From positions 1 to 35,323 of the forward strand of contig CAIRYK010000036.1 in NCBI GenBank assembly GCA_903882805.1: a stretch of DNA of 35,323 nt, in the 5' to 3' direction. The notes beneath the pieces are model-generated. The model did not search any database, had not been told where the DNA came from, and was given only the letters and a program-made list of their open reading frames with translations. The stretch is from an uncultured Bacteroidota bacterium. Its GTDB lineage: Bacteria; Bacteroidota; Bacteroidia; Chitinophagales; Chitinophagaceae. Below are positions 17,801 to 26,830 of this stretch, piece by piece (position 1 is the first letter of the stretch; each line of letters starts with the position of its first letter). The translations under genes were made by a program, and so were the position numbers.

Positions 17801-20800
17801 TTTTGGGTAATGGATCCTTTCCTGACTAATACCAATCCCGCAGGCGGCGGCGGCGCTCTATATTTGAACCTTGGTAATGTATCGGAAGATATCCTCAAAG
17901 ATTCGCGTTTGTTCTTTGAAAACGGTATTCCTTCACCATTCGATAAGTCTAAACTGGATACTACTGCATGGGGCTATGTACCAAAGTTTAGTCAGCAAAT
18001 AACACGCGCTTTCGATAACGATCAGGCTGCGCGGGATTTGCAGGATGTAGGTTATGATGGTTTGCCCAACAAAGCAGATCCGGGAATGTATAGCGAACAG
18101 ACGCAATTTGCAGCATTCCTGAAACAGATACGTCAGAACCCGACGCTAAATCCATCTGTATTACAGTCACTCACAGCCGACCCATCGAGCGATGACTATG
18201 TGTTTTACAGAGATACACTATATGGCGGCGCTAACAGCGACAAGATAAGTGTGCTAACCCGCTACAAACGTTACAATAACCCGCAGGGCAACTCGCCGAT
18301 AACCGCAGCCACAGCAACCTTCCCTACTTCGTCTACAACACTGCCGGAGTCGGAGGATATAAACAGAGACAATACGCTGAATGAGGCGGAAAGCTACTTC
18401 CAGTACCGTATAGATTTTGAGCCCAATATGCAGGTTGGTTCGAATAATATCATCAACGTACAGGAAAAGATGGTAAAGCTGCCCAACGGAGCTACTGAGA
18501 AAGAGCGTTGGTATCAGTTTAAGATACCGATTCGTAATTACGATCATAAGATTGGCGGTATTTCAGACTTCCGTTCTATTCGCTTTATGCGTATGTTCCT
18601 CAACGGCTGGCAGGATAGTACTATATTGCGCTTTGCCACCTTGGAATTAGGACGCAACCAGTGGAGAACATTCCGCTACTCGCTTACTACGCCTGGCGAA
18701 AATATGCCGCAGCAAAATCAAGGGTTGACCGATTTTACGGTAACATCAGTAAGCATAGAACAAAACGGATCGCGCCAGCCGGTGCCCTATGTTATACCTC
18801 CGGGGGTAACAAGGCAGCTCACCACCGTGTCGCAAGGGGCCACAATACAGCTCAACGAGCAATCGCTGTCGCTGCGCGCCTGCGCCCTGCAGGATGGCGA
18901 CGCCAGAGCGGTGTTTAAGGAGGTGAATGTAGATATGCGTCAGTATTCTTACTTCCGAATGTTTATACATGCCGAGTCGGAAGTGGGGCAAGCGGCAGTA
19001 AATAATGCCGATGTAGACGCGTTTTTGCGCATAGGCAGCGACTTTACCAATAACTACTACGAGTACCGCATGCCGCTGACCATAACTCAGCCCAACACAA
19101 GCGCGAGCGATGTAAATGGTATATGGCCAGCGGCAAACCAGATGAATCTGGCATTGCAGGATCTGGTAGAGGCAAAGAAGGCACGCGACGCTGCAGGATG
19201 GCTTACCTACATACCGTATTACACCAAGGACTCTAAGGGCAACACCATAGTGGTAATTGGTAATCCGAACATAGGCGGAGCAAAGAACATAATGATTGGT
19301 TTGTTTAACCCAAAGAAAACACAACAGAACCCAGGCGACGACGGAATGCCTAAATGTGTAGAGGCGTGGTTTGATGAGATGAGGATGGCGGGTATAAACG
19401 ATCAGGCGGGTTATGCAGCGGCTGGTAAGGTGGCTGTGCAGCTTGCTGATTTGGGAAACCTAAATGTGTCGGGTAGTATGCACACTCAGGGTTATGGCAA
19501 TATAGACCAGAAGATACAGCAACGCTCGCAAGACGACTACTACCAGTGGAATACGTCGACCAATCTTGGTTTGGGCAAACTGATGCCGAAAACATGGGGA
19601 GTAACATTACCACTATACGTAGGCTACACCGAAAATGTGAGCACACCCAAGTACGATCCTTATAATCAGGACGTGAAGCTGAATGACGAAATAGCATCGG
19701 CAAGAAATGATCGTGCCCGCGACTCAATAAAAAATGTGGCTCAGGACTTTACATCTATTACCAGCGTGAACCTCACCAATGTGCGGATACAGGGCAACCC
19801 AACGGTGCAAAACCCCAAACCGAGAATGCCATGGAGTATCAAGAACTTTGATTTTAGCTATTCCTACAATAATCAGTTTAAACGTAATCCGCTGATACAG
19901 TCGGATGAGCTGAAAACGCAGAAGCTGAACATTGGCTATACTTACAGCATAAAATCTAAGCCTATAGAGCCGTTCCGTAAGTTCATTACATCAAAGTCTA
20001 AGTGGTTTAATCTGATCAAGGATTTCAATATAAATCCGTTGCCATCAACCTTTACACTGCGCAATGACCTGCTGAAACTGAACCAGAAAACACAAGTGCG
20101 CACCATAAGCGACGGTAGTAGCTACCAGATACCGGCGACTTATTTCAAAAACTTTACCTGGAACAGAGCCTACACACTTCGTTGGGAACTGATGAAGTCG
20201 CTGTCGCTCGATTATACGGCTACTAATATATCGCGTGTGGATCAGCCTTATGGCGAGGTAAACACTAAAGCTAAGAAAGATTCGTTGTGGAGCGGTATAG
20301 CATCGTTTGGGCATAACACATCATATATGCAGACGTTCAACACGTCGTACAATGTGCCGTTGGCCAAGCTACCGCTGACTGACTGGATAAACATGCGTTT
20401 GGGTTACCAAACCAACTATAACTGGACGAGCGCAGCTCCTGTAGCGCACTCATTGGGCAACACCATTGGCAATACTCAAACACAGACCATAACCGGCGAC
20501 CTGAATATGAGCCAGTTGTATAACAAGTCGAAATGGCTGAGGGCCCTGAATACAAAAACAGTGAAAGGTGGAGCGAAGCCAACATCGGGTAGCAATGCAA
20601 AAGTACCGGATGAGAAACCAGCAACTAAAAATATAAAAGACCTGCGCAAACCCGGCGGACTGGATAATAATTTGCAAAAAGAACTGCCGCCTGGTAAGGG
20701 AGGCGGAGATAATGGTCCACCAGCAGGCGGTGGTTTGTCTAATTCTAACGCTAAAGACAAGGGCGTAGTTAAAAACGATACAACCAACAAAACGTCGCAG

Positions 20801-22579
20801 AACCAAAAGGACGATAAGAACGCTGATAAGAAAGACGACAAAAAGGATACTAAGAAAGACAATAACAAAAAGGATAATAACAAGAAAGACAACAAGAAGG
20901 GCGGCGACCCAACCGAGGATAATACCGACAAAAAGACCGAAGATGGTAAGGATGCCAAGAATGGTGTGCTGATCAATGGTATTAATACGGGTAATCTGAC
21001 AGATGACCAATTGGATTCGCTGGTAGAGGTGCAGAAAGCGCAGGATAAAGCCCGCAAGAAAGAAGAAAAAGCCAAGAAAAAGGCAGCCCGCAAAGCAGCC
21101 CGCAAAGCAGCCCGCAAGGCACGGCATGGTAAAATACCCGAACTAACGCCTACTGAACAGGCTATAGGTAAATTCCTGACCATGCTGAACCGAGTAACGG
21201 TAAACTATACCCAGACACAGGGTACTATATTGCCCGGCTGGATGGATAGCACTCGATTTATGGGGGTAAATAACTATACAGGCGCTCCGGGTTACGACTT
21301 TGTATATGGCTACCAGCCCGACTATAACTGGTTGGCTACACAGGCCGATGCCGGACGTCTGACCCGGGATTCACTGTTCAATGCACAGTTTCAACAAACC
21401 TATTCGCGCAATCTGACAGCAGGCGCATCGCTGCAGCCGTTTAAGGATTGCCGTATAGATCTGTCGCTGACGCAAACTTTTAGCAAGGCGCATTCAGAAA
21501 TATATGCCGATACAGGTACAGGCGTGCCCGGCCAAAAAGGTAAGTTCAACCACTTTAGCGCGTACGAGACCGGATCATTCAATATTAGCTACATTACTGT
21601 AAATACCATGTTCAAAAGCTCGGGCGTAAACTCGGAGGTTTATAAGCAGTTTTTGGCCAACCGTGAAATAATATCGCGCAGATTGGGTACCAGCAACCCA
21701 TATACAAACGGACTGCCAGACCCTAAGAATCCGGCCTATATGAAGGGGTATACCGAGTTTTCGCAAGATGTGCTGGTTCCTTCTTTCATAGCCGCTTATT
21801 CGGGCAAGAGTGCACAAGATCAGGCTTTGATAGACTATAAGCACACTAAAGTAAGCGACAATCCGTTCAGGTATTTTACGCCTATGCCCAACTGGAAGGT
21901 GAATTATTTCGGGCTGAGTAAGATTCCATTCTTTGCTACATTTATGTCGAGTTTTGTATTGAACCATGCCTATACTGGCACTATGTCGCTGAATGGGTTT
22001 AACTCGAGCTTGTTGTATAACGACTTGTATGGTTTAGGTTTTCCATCATTTATAGATTCTAACTCGCACAACTATATTCCGTTCTTCCAGGTGCCAAACG
22101 TAACTATATCGCAGGCGTTCAGTCCGCTTATAGGTTTCGATATGGGCTTTAAGAACAACCTGACTGGTAGGTTTGAGGTACGTAAATCGAAGATGCAGAG
22201 CTTGAGTCTGATAGACTACCAGATAAGCGAAAACGCCAGCACAGAATATGTGGTAGGTATAGGTTTCCGTAAGAAGGGCATTAAATTACCTTTCAGCATA
22301 CTGGGAGTAACCAAGCTGCGCAATGAGCTGATCTTTAAATTCGACCTTGGCTTCCGCGACGATAAGTCGACAAATACCTTCCTGTCGAACAACATAGGCG
22401 TGACTTCTCGTGGACAGCAGGTGATACGTATTAGCCCAACAATAGACTATTCGGTCAGCCAGAAGCTAACATTGCACTTCTTTTACGACAGGCAGCAGAC
22501 GATACCTTACGTATCGAACTCGTATCCTACTACTACCACCAAGGCAGGCCTGACGCTGAGGTTTATTTTCGGGCCATAA
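14804..22579 (+). CDS. sprA: type IX secretion outer-membrane translocon SprA
   Basis: SprA (Sov in Porphyromonas) is the giant beta-barrel that moves T9SS substrates across the outer membrane. The 2591-residue product opens with a signal peptide (FLFFMALATALSHAAAG) and matches the family across its length: DEYTRYRGKQDEDSYWQRR and NVDVTFGGNWQN near the N-terminus, DPEGSVYIDNFEGTSSSYDL in the middle, and AGLTLRFIFGP as the final strand. The start is TTG at 14804, 21 nt after ruvA, because the next ATG would remove the basic n-region of the signal peptide. About residues 1920-2110 form a Lys/Asp/Asn-rich, low-complexity insert before the barrel resumes at LTMLNRVTVNYTQTQG. It should serve the five CTD-bearing cargo proteins in this window. 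Confidence 0.95.
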   Translation: MKGKSYIGYKFLFFMALATALSHAAAGSYFPFYELFAPDVDSPEVAKPIIKNINDSLHFPLRDKTGDPYTDYKTPRSLDLNDPRNVRKGFEYDPANNRYNYNEKIGSEFLRNPTYMTLDEYTRYRGKQDEDSYWQRRLASLMLFNKTPELPQMYKEGLFNRIFGSDALQVKPQGNVDVTFGGNWQNIKNPTLTQRAQKYGVFDFDMQMNINLLATVGDKLKLNISNNTKATFDYQNVQKLDYSGKEDEMLKKIEAGNVSFPLKSNLINGVQSLFGLKLQLQFGKLWVTGIVSQQKSQRKSLTVQGGAQAQQIAIKANNYEENKDFLLGHYFRDNYNNALKDFPRINSQVTINKIEVWVTNRTGAVTGVRDVLCFMDLGEANPYHQSLYNPNSGIRNSLPDNNANRLYEQLQHNPNGRQQSFAVNALIPLGLQQGQDYEHTTARQLTASEFSFNAQLGYIMLNTQLNSDEVLGVAYRYTYKGKVYQVGEFAADLPPDTSNPKVLFLKLMKGTSARPSLPVWDLMMKNVYALGGFGVSKDNFTLNILYQDPGGGEKRYMPEGDKQGVPFISLLNLDRLNAQNEPSPDGVFDFVEGFTINTQQGKVIFPVLEPFGSDLAPSVTGPTDPNTFALRRKYLYQVLYDSTKTIALQSQQNDRFILRGSYKSSSSSEIFLGGFNIPPGSVSVAAGGTKLVENQDYTIDYGLGRIKIINTGILNSGVPINIQYEDNATFGFQQQNFMAARLDYYLNKNLTLGGTIMQLKERPFTQQVNFGEDPIQNTVIGLDANYQSEVPALTRVLDKLPIYATTAPSFTNVNVEVAGLLPGHPKQIEALDPEGSVYIDNFEGTSSSYDLKYPTQAWALASTPRGAINKFGQILFPESAQNDDLAYGKNRAKLAWYSIEPTLVDPGSLPKYVKDDPNQHYIRMVQQQDVFPNLNSQPLLNALSTFDLGFYPKDRGPYNFDATNLNPDGSLANPGTRWGGITRAIDNTDFEASNVEYIQFWVMDPFLTNTNPAGGGGALYLNLGNVSEDILKDSRLFFENGIPSPFDKSKLDTTAWGYVPKFSQQITRAFDNDQAARDLQDVGYDGLPNKADPGMYSEQTQFAAFLKQIRQNPTLNPSVLQSLTADPSSDDYVFYRDTLYGGANSDKISVLTRYKRYNNPQGNSPITAATATFPTSSTTLPESEDINRDNTLNEAESYFQYRIDFEPNMQVGSNNIINVQEKMVKLPNGATEKERWYQFKIPIRNYDHKIGGISDFRSIRFMRMFLNGWQDSTILRFATLELGRNQWRTFRYSLTTPGENMPQQNQGLTDFTVTSVSIEQNGSRQPVPYVIPPGVTRQLTTVSQGATIQLNEQSLSLRACALQDGDARAVFKEVNVDMRQYSYFRMFIHAESEVGQAAVNNADVDAFLRIGSDFTNNYYEYRMPLTITQPNTSASDVNGIWPAANQMNLALQDLVEAKKARDAAGWLTYIPYYTKDSKGNTIVVIGNPNIGGAKNIMIGLFNPKKTQQNPGDDGMPKCVEAWFDEMRMAGINDQAGYAAAGKVAVQLADLGNLNVSGSMHTQGYGNIDQKIQQRSQDDYYQWNTSTNLGLGKLMPKTWGVTLPLYVGYTENVSTPKYDPYNQDVKLNDEIASARNDRARDSIKNVAQDFTSITSVNLTNVRIQGNPTVQNPKPRMPWSIKNFDFSYSYNNQFKRNPLIQSDELKTQKLNIGYTYSIKSKPIEPFRKFITSKSKWFNLIKDFNINPLPSTFTLRNDLLKLNQKTQVRTISDGSSYQIPATYFKNFTWNRAYTLRWELMKSLSLDYTATNISRVDQPYGEVNTKAKKDSLWSGIASFGHNTSYMQTFNTSYNVPLAKLPLTDWINMRLGYQTNYNWTSAAPVAHSLGNTIGNTQTQTITGDLNMSQLYNKSKWLRALNTKTVKGGAKPTSGSNAKVPDEKPATKNIKDLRKPGGLDNNLQKELPPGKGGGDNGPPAGGGLSNSNAKDKGVVKNDTTNKTSQNQKDDKNADKKDDKKDTKKDNNKKDNNKKDNKKGGDPTEDNTDKKTEDGKDAKNGVLINGINTGNLTDDQLDSLVEVQKAQDKARKKEEKAKKKAARKAARKAARKARHGKIPELTPTEQAIGKFLTMLNRVTVNYTQTQGTILPGWMDSTRFMGVNNYTGAPGYDFVYGYQPDYNWLATQADAGRLTRDSLFNAQFQQTYSRNLTAGASLQPFKDCRIDLSLTQTFSKAHSEIYADTGTGVPGQKGKFNHFSAYETGSFNISYITVNTMFKSSGVNSEVYKQFLANREIISRRLGTSNPYTNGLPDPKNPAYMKGYTEFSQDVLVPSFIAAYSGKSAQDQALIDYKHTKVSDNPFRYFTPMPNWKVNYFGLSKIPFFATFMSSFVLNHAYTGTMSLNGFNSSLLYNDLYGLGFPSFIDSNSHNYIPFFQVPNVTISQAFSPLIGFDMGFKNNLTGRFEVRKSKMQSLSLIDYQISENASTEYVVGIGFRKKGIKLPFSILGVTKLRNELIFKFDLGFRDDKSTNTFLSNNIGVTSRGQQVIRISPTIDYSVSQKLTLHFFYDRQQTIPYVSNSYPTTTTKAGLTLRFIFGP
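20560..21130 (+). repeat. low-complexity charged insert inside sprA, with a 12-bp tandem repeat
   Basis: The DNA encodes a Lys-, Asp- and Asn-rich stretch (KKDDKKDTKKDNNKKDNNKK) and a basic Ala/Arg/Lys helix. Within it GCAGCCCGCAAA is repeated three times in tandem (21084-21119, the last unit with one change), giving a repeated AARK unit. This is consistent with slippage-driven expansion of a loop between barrel strands. Confidence 0.75.
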
Positions 22580-22605
22580 TTTGCCTATATTGTTGCGGGA
22601 AAAAT

Positions 22606-24441
22606 ATGGAGCGTCAGAAACAGTTTTCGTCCGGTTTTTCGCCGGCAGGCAAAATGCCGGTTTATTTGTTGCTCCTTGGGGTATTGGTTTGCCTGTTGCA
22701 AATATGGCTACCCGCTTATTACTTAACAGGCGACGGACCCTGCCACCTATACAATGCCCAGGTACTGAACGATATATGGCATGGCAAGCAACAATCGCTC
22801 TACGACCGGTTTTACACACTCAGCTACCAGCCCAATCCTAACTGGCTGTCGTCGGCAGCGCTTGCAGGGCTATTGTATTTTATGAATGGCGTGGTTGCCG
22901 AAAAGTTTTTTTTGTCGGTGTATGTACTTTTGTTTGTAGGTGGCGGCTATGCGCTTATGTCGGCTATAGCGCGCGAGCGTACGTATTGGGTAGTGATAAT
23001 ACTCTTGTTTGTTTTTCCGCACACGTTGGCTAAAGGCTTTTATAACTATACGGTAAGCATAGCCTTTTATTTTTGGGTAGTTTGGGTATGGATAAAAATG
23101 CTACAGCGAGCAACGGCTTTGAGGGCGCTTGCCTTTTTTCTTTTCTCCGGTCTTTTGTTTTTCACCCATCTGCTATCGTTTGGTTTTGCTGTATTTACCT
23201 GCGCTGCGTTGGTGTTGTCGCATAACGCGGTCTTACCCCGCGATGAGCGGAGAGTCGGCCGTTATCAGTTGCGACACTGGCTGCTACTTGGTACGCTGCT
23301 GCTGCCTTATCTCGGCATAATGGCATGGTTTACCCGGAGTCAGGGAGGGTTGCAAATGGCCCTGAAGCCGCATTTGTACCGATTGATAGAGTTGATTCAG
23401 TTTAAATACCTGGTAAGCCTTACGCACACCGAGGAACCTTATGCAGCAGTTACAGGTTTGGTTTTGCTGGCGATTGGCATTGTTTTAATCGCCGGTATTT
23501 TGCGCCGGCATGCGGTGCATAAGTACGATGGATTGCTGTTGGCGTTGGCTGCTGTAGCTATTGTGTATCTGTTTGTTCCAGAATCGTTTTTGGGGCATCT
23601 GATACTCATTAATATGCGGGTACAGCTATATATATATATACTGATTGCATGCTGTATCGCTTATCGGATGCCAGTGGGCGTAACAAGCTATAGAACGGCC
23701 ATTGCGGCAACGCTGGCAATGGCTGCGTTGGCAGCCCTGCAGCTCGGGTACCTGAACATAGCCTCCGGACAGACGGCCGACGACCGTGCAGTCTTACAAT
23801 CGATAGTAGGCGCTAATCTGGCGATAGAGGTGGGTATTTGCATAGCAATATTTGCGGCTGCGCGATTCCGTATAAGTTATTTCCGGTTGCAAAATGCTGG
23901 CGCTTTTGTGTTGCTCATGTGCTTTGTCGGTATGAGCATAGAACGTATTAGCTGTCAGGTTAAGGCATCGATGGCTGTGAGCGATTATATAGCAGTCGCA
24001 AAGCAAATACCTGATGGAAAGACTATATTGCCGCTCAATTTTGCGCCTAACGGCAAGGATCGCAATGGAGCAATGATAGCTGACCGTAATTTTTTGTTTG
24101 GTCATGCTGCCGATTATATAGCAGCGGGTAAGTCTGTAATAATGTTGGATAACTATGAGGCTAACATGGGCTATTTTCCGCTGCAATGGCGCAATAATGT
24201 GAATCCTTATTACCACCTGAGCATTGGGCAAGGAATAGAGCATACGCCCCCGTATGCCAGCCTAAAAGGCTACGAGCAGCAGGCGGGCGTAAGGGTAGAT
24301 TATATATTGCTATGCAGGTTCGATTCATCGTTTCTGGCAAACGATACATTTGCTGCATTTTATGCCGAGATAGTACGCGACTACCATGTAGCGCATACAT
24401 CGCCGCTGCGCACAGCTACGCTTATGGAGCGCAACAAGTAG
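22606..24441 (+). CDS. polytopic membrane protein, possible GT-C-type glycosyltransferase
   Basis: The 611-residue product has about eleven hydrophobic helices over residues 18-450 and a soluble C-terminal part of about 160 residues. The loop after the first helix carries TGDGPCHLYNA (Asp43, His47), which resembles the acidic first-loop motif of GT-C lipid-phosphosugar glycosyltransferases; that link is an inference and I do not recognise a named family. It starts 26 nt after the sprA stop and may be read through from ruvA-sprA. A role in modifying surface glycans or secreted glycoproteins would fit the location but is unproven. Confidence 0.65.
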   Translation: MERQKQFSSGFSPAGKMPVYLLLLGVLVCLLQIWLPAYYLTGDGPCHLYNAQVLNDIWHGKQQSLYDRFYTLSYQPNPNWLSSAALAGLLYFMNGVVAEKFFLSVYVLLFVGGGYALMSAIARERTYWVVIILLFVFPHTLAKGFYNYTVSIAFYFWVVWVWIKMLQRATALRALAFFLFSGLLFFTHLLSFGFAVFTCAALVLSHNAVLPRDERRVGRYQLRHWLLLGTLLLPYLGIMAWFTRSQGGLQMALKPHLYRLIELIQFKYLVSLTHTEEPYAAVTGLVLLAIGIVLIAGILRRHAVHKYDGLLLALAAVAIVYLFVPESFLGHLILINMRVQLYIYILIACCIAYRMPVGVTSYRTAIAATLAMAALAALQLGYLNIASGQTADDRAVLQSIVGANLAIEVGICIAIFAAARFRISYFRLQNAGAFVLLMCFVGMSIERISCQVKASMAVSDYIAVAKQIPDGKTILPLNFAPNGKDRNGAMIADRNFLFGHAADYIAAGKSVIMLDNYEANMGYFPLQWRNNVNPYYHLSIGQGIEHTPPYASLKGYEQQAGVRVDYILLCRFDSSFLANDTFAAFYAEIVRDYHVAHTSPLRTATLMERNK

Positions 24442-24455
24442 AAGCAGCAGAGGAT

Positions 24456-24484
24456 AAAAAAAGGGAGCTGATTGCTCAACTCCC
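24456..24484 (-). terminator. intrinsic terminator overlapping the dnaJ stop
   Basis: On the minus strand GGGAGTTGA-GCAA-TCAGCTCCC is followed by seven T residues. The left arm contains the end of the dnaJ coding sequence, including its TGA stop, so the terminator is compressed into the coding end. It also lies just past the convergent gene ending at 24441. Confidence 0.8.
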
Positions 24485-25648
24485 AAATGCGTCTTTTATT
24501 TTACCAAAAAAGCTCTTATCGTCCTTGTCTTCTTTTTGTTCCGGACCCGGTTTGAAGTTGGGTGAGCGACTTAGTTTTTCCAGCAGGTCGCGCTCTTCGT
24601 TTGTGAGGCGTTGCGGGGTCCATACATTCACCTTTATCACTTCGTCGCCGCGTTCGTAGCTCTGGAAGGCAGGGAAGCCCTTTCCTTTCAGGCGCATGGT
24701 GGCGCCGCTTTGCGTGCCGGGAGCTATTTTTATTTTTGCTTTACCGTCTATTGTTGGCACCTCGGCATTCATACCCATTACCGCCTCTGGGAACGATATG
24801 TGCAACTGGTACACTACATCCAGGTCGTTGCGGGTAAGGTGTTCGTGCTTTTCTTCTTCTACCACCAGCAGCAGGTCGCCGGGAGGTCCGCCGCGCTCGC
24901 CAGCGTTGCCTCGACCGTGCATACTCAGTTGCATACCGTCTTGCACGCCGGCAGGTATATCCAGACTCAACGTTTCATCGCCATACAAGCGGCCTTCGCC
25001 CTTGCACGATGCGCACTTGTGGGTTATCTGGCTACCTTCGCCATTACAGGTAGGGCAGGTAGTAACTGTTTGCATTTGGCCAAGGAAGGTATTAGTTACC
25101 TTACGTACCTGACCCGAACCGTTGCAGGTGCCACAGTTCTGAATAGAGTTTTTGTCTTTTGCTCCACTGCCGTTGCAATGCTGACAGGATATGTGTTTTT
25201 TTACTTTTATCTTCTTGTTGGCTCCGTTGGCAATCTCCATAAAGTCCATCTTCAGCTTTATGCGCAAGTTGGCTCCACGCGATCCCTGACGGCGTCCGCC
25301 GCCGCCACCCTGGCCCCCAAACATACCGCCGAACATATCGTTGCCAAAAACATCGCCAAAGTTGGAGAATATATCTTCCATGCGCATGCCGCCGGGTCCC
25401 TGACCGCCAAAGCCGCCATTACCACCGCTGGCAGCGTGGCCGAAACGATCGTACTGAGCGCGCTTATCGGGATTGCTCAAAATATCGTATGCCTCGGCTG
25501 CTTCTTTAAATTTCTCTTCCGATTCCTTGTTACCGGGATTGCGATCGGGGTGATGCTGCATAGCTATTTTGCGGTACGATTTTTTGATCTCGTCCGCTGT
25601 GGCTCCTTTAGCCACCTGTAGCACCTCGTAATAATCTCTTTTTGCCAT
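24476..25648 (-). CDS. dnaJ: chaperone protein DnaJ
   Basis: DnaJ is the Hsp40 co-chaperone that delivers unfolded clients to DnaK and stimulates its ATPase. The 390-residue product has the J domain at residues 1-70 with the HPD motif at 33-35, a glycine/phenylalanine-rich linker ([25 protein letters not shown]), four CxxCxGxG zinc-binding repeats ([32 protein letters not shown]), and C-terminal client-binding domains. Length and order are normal for a type I DnaJ. It lies 170 bases downstream of grpE on the same strand; a long palindrome sits between them. dnaK is not in the window. Confidence 0.97.
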   Translation of the reverse strand: MAKRDYYEVLQVAKGATADEIKKSYRKIAMQHHPDRNPGNKESEEKFKEAAEAYDILSNPDKRAQYDRFGHAASGGNGGFGGQGPGGMRMEDIFSNFGDVFGNDMFGGMFGGQGGGGGRRQGSRGANLRIKLKMDFMEIANGANKKIKVKKHISCQHCNGSGAKDKNSIQNCGTCNGSGQVRKVTNTFLGQMQTVTTCPTCNGEGSQITHKCASCKGEGRLYGDETLSLDIPAGVQDGMQLSMHGRGNAGERGGPPGDLLLVVEEEKHEHLTRNDLDVVYQLHISFPEAVMGMNAEVPTIDGKAKIKIAPGTQSGATMRLKGKGFPAFQSYERGDEVIKVNVWTPQRLTNEERDLLEKLSRSPNFKPGPEQKEDKDDKSFFGKIKDAFGS

Positions 25649-25680
25649 ATAAAAGTCAATCCCTTAGGGAGGCTTTATCT

Positions 25681-25738
25681 CGAAAATCAAACAAATCAGA
25701 ATACCCTTTTTAGGGTTTTCTGATTTGTTTGATTTTCG
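25681..25738. repeat. long palindrome between grpE and dnaJ
   Basis: Arms 25681-25701 and 25718-25738 are perfect reverse complements over 21 bp. After a single T-T mismatch, ACCCT/AGGGT adds five more pairs around a 4-nt loop. It lies in the dnaJ leader about 33 nt before its start codon. On the minus strand it is not followed by a T-run, so a pure terminator role is doubtful; RNA processing, stability or partial attenuation are alternatives. Confidence 0.8.
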
Positions 25739-25818
25739 ATTTTTGGTTATCAATAACCTTCGCTTCCGTATTATTTGCTCACGGGCGGCGAGGTAATTAG
25801 TTATTCTGTAACGGGCTA

Positions 25819-26427
25819 TTACTTGCCTACAACCACTTTCGCATGACGTATCAGCTTGTCGTTGAGGTAGTAGCCAGCTTCTACCACGTCCATTATTTTA
25901 CCTACCATTTTTTCATTTGGCGCGGGTATTTCTGTAATGGCTTCGTGCAGGTCGGGGTTAAATTCTTCGTTCTGCGCTTCCATTACTTTCAGCCCCTTTT
26001 GCTGCATAATGTGCCTGAACTTATTGAATACCAGCGATATGCCTTCTTTCAGTATTTTGATGTCGGTAGTGTTGTCCAGCTGTTTGCTGGCTCGGTCTAC
26101 GTCGTCGAGCACTACAAGCAGCGACTGCAATACGTCTTTGCTGGCAGTGGCCGTCATTTCTATACGCTCCTTTGCAGTGCGCCTTCTGAAGTTGTCGAAC
26201 TCAGCCACCATTCTCAGGTGTTTATCTTTCAGCTCCAGCACTTCGCTCTTCAATCTTGTTACTTCATCATCGCCGGCAATGTTTTCAGACTCAATATCTT
26301 CTATCTCAGCTGTTGTATCGTTAGGGCCAACGTCTACAAGTTCATCATGGTTTTGTGACATGTTGTCGGCATTTTCCGCCGCCGCATTTGTATTATCATT
26401 CATACGCTTCTTTTTTTTGAAAAACAT
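25819..26427 (-). CDS. grpE: nucleotide exchange factor GrpE
   Basis: GrpE releases ADP from DnaK. The 202-residue product has an acidic, low-complexity N-terminus, then the long dimerising helix with EFDNFRRRTAKERIEM, and the beta-wing domain near the C-terminus (FNPDLHEAITEIPAPNE, GYYLNDKLIRHAKVVVGK). Length is typical. The start at 26427 (MFFKKKKRMNDN) is used; an alternative ATG eight codons later is equally plausible. It probably heads a grpE-dnaJ transcription unit. A short 11-bp palindrome (GACAAATTGTC, 26472-26482) lies in the upstream region. Confidence 0.95.
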   Translation of the reverse strand: MFFKKKKRMNDNTNAAAENADNMSQNHDELVDVGPNDTTAEIEDIESENIAGDDEVTRLKSEVLELKDKHLRMVAEFDNFRRRTAKERIEMTATASKDVLQSLLVVLDDVDRASKQLDNTTDIKILKEGISLVFNKFRHIMQQKGLKVMEAQNEEFNPDLHEAITEIPAPNEKMVGKIMDVVEAGYYLNDKLIRHAKVVVGK

Positions 26428-26520
26428 AGTGTCTTAACCTTTATCAATTATTTTGCCAACACTCATTTTGGGACAAATTGTCGCACATAAAAACAGTGAA
26501 GTGACGGAAATGCATTTTTG

Positions 26521-26560
26521 GTAGATAGTCGTTAGTATATAGTAGATAGTCGGGAGTAGC
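26521..26560 (+). repeat. TAGATAGT-type repeat array, copy a
   Basis: It reads GTAGATAGTCGTTAGTATAT and then AGTAGATAGTCGGGAGTAG. Related arrays are at 26778-26825 (opposite orientation), 29076-29109 (same orientation) and 31294-31328 (opposite orientation). Confidence 0.7.
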
Positions 26561-26777
26561 GTTTTTTGCGGATAGTTGTGAGTGGCTGTTTTTATGATTT
26601 GTATTTGGGAGTTTACCAATTAGTAAAGGTCGTTAGCACCCTACTTCTACATTGAAAATCTTCTATTTTGTTCGGAATATTTATCCAAAATATAACCTAC
26701 TGCCTCCCCAAATATAAACTTCGCCCAGACACTCAAATGTGTAAAAAGCATTCAGAAACCAACAAGCCAACAAACTC

Positions 26778-26825
26778 GCGACTATCTACTATCTACTAAA
26801 GACTATGTACTAACGACTATCTACC
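26778..26825 (-). repeat. TAGATAGT-type repeat array, copy b
   Basis: Read on the minus strand it gives GTAGATAGTCGTTAGTACAT and then a TTTAGTAGATAGTAGATAGT stretch, an inverted match of copy a. It abuts the stop codon of the MBL hydrolase gene, 5 nt away. Confidence 0.7.
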
Positions 26826-26830
26826 GAAAA

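Larger units (their letters stand above)
26428..26830. other. intergenic region upstream of grpE bounded by inverted TAGATAGT arrays
   Basis: 403 bases without a supportable gene; the 61-codon minus-strand frame at 26434-26619 has no protein character. The region holds the probable grpE promoter next to 26427, a GACAAATTGTC palindrome, and two TAGATAGT-type arrays in opposite orientation (26521-26560 and 26778-26825). No CIRCE operator was found. Confidence 0.5.

Noticed and set aside
20450..21183. Antisense ORFs with hydrophobic stretches opposite the sprA insert
   Set aside because: Produced by reverse-reading lysine/asparagine codons; not membrane proteins.
24611..25621. 336-codon plus-strand ORF opposite dnaJ
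   Set aside because: Shadow of the well-supported dnaJ frame; no domain character.
26472..26482. Palindrome GACAAATTGTC as a heat-shock operator
   Set aside because: Only 11 bp and unlike CIRCE (TTAGCACTC-N9-GAGTGCTAA); chance is likely.
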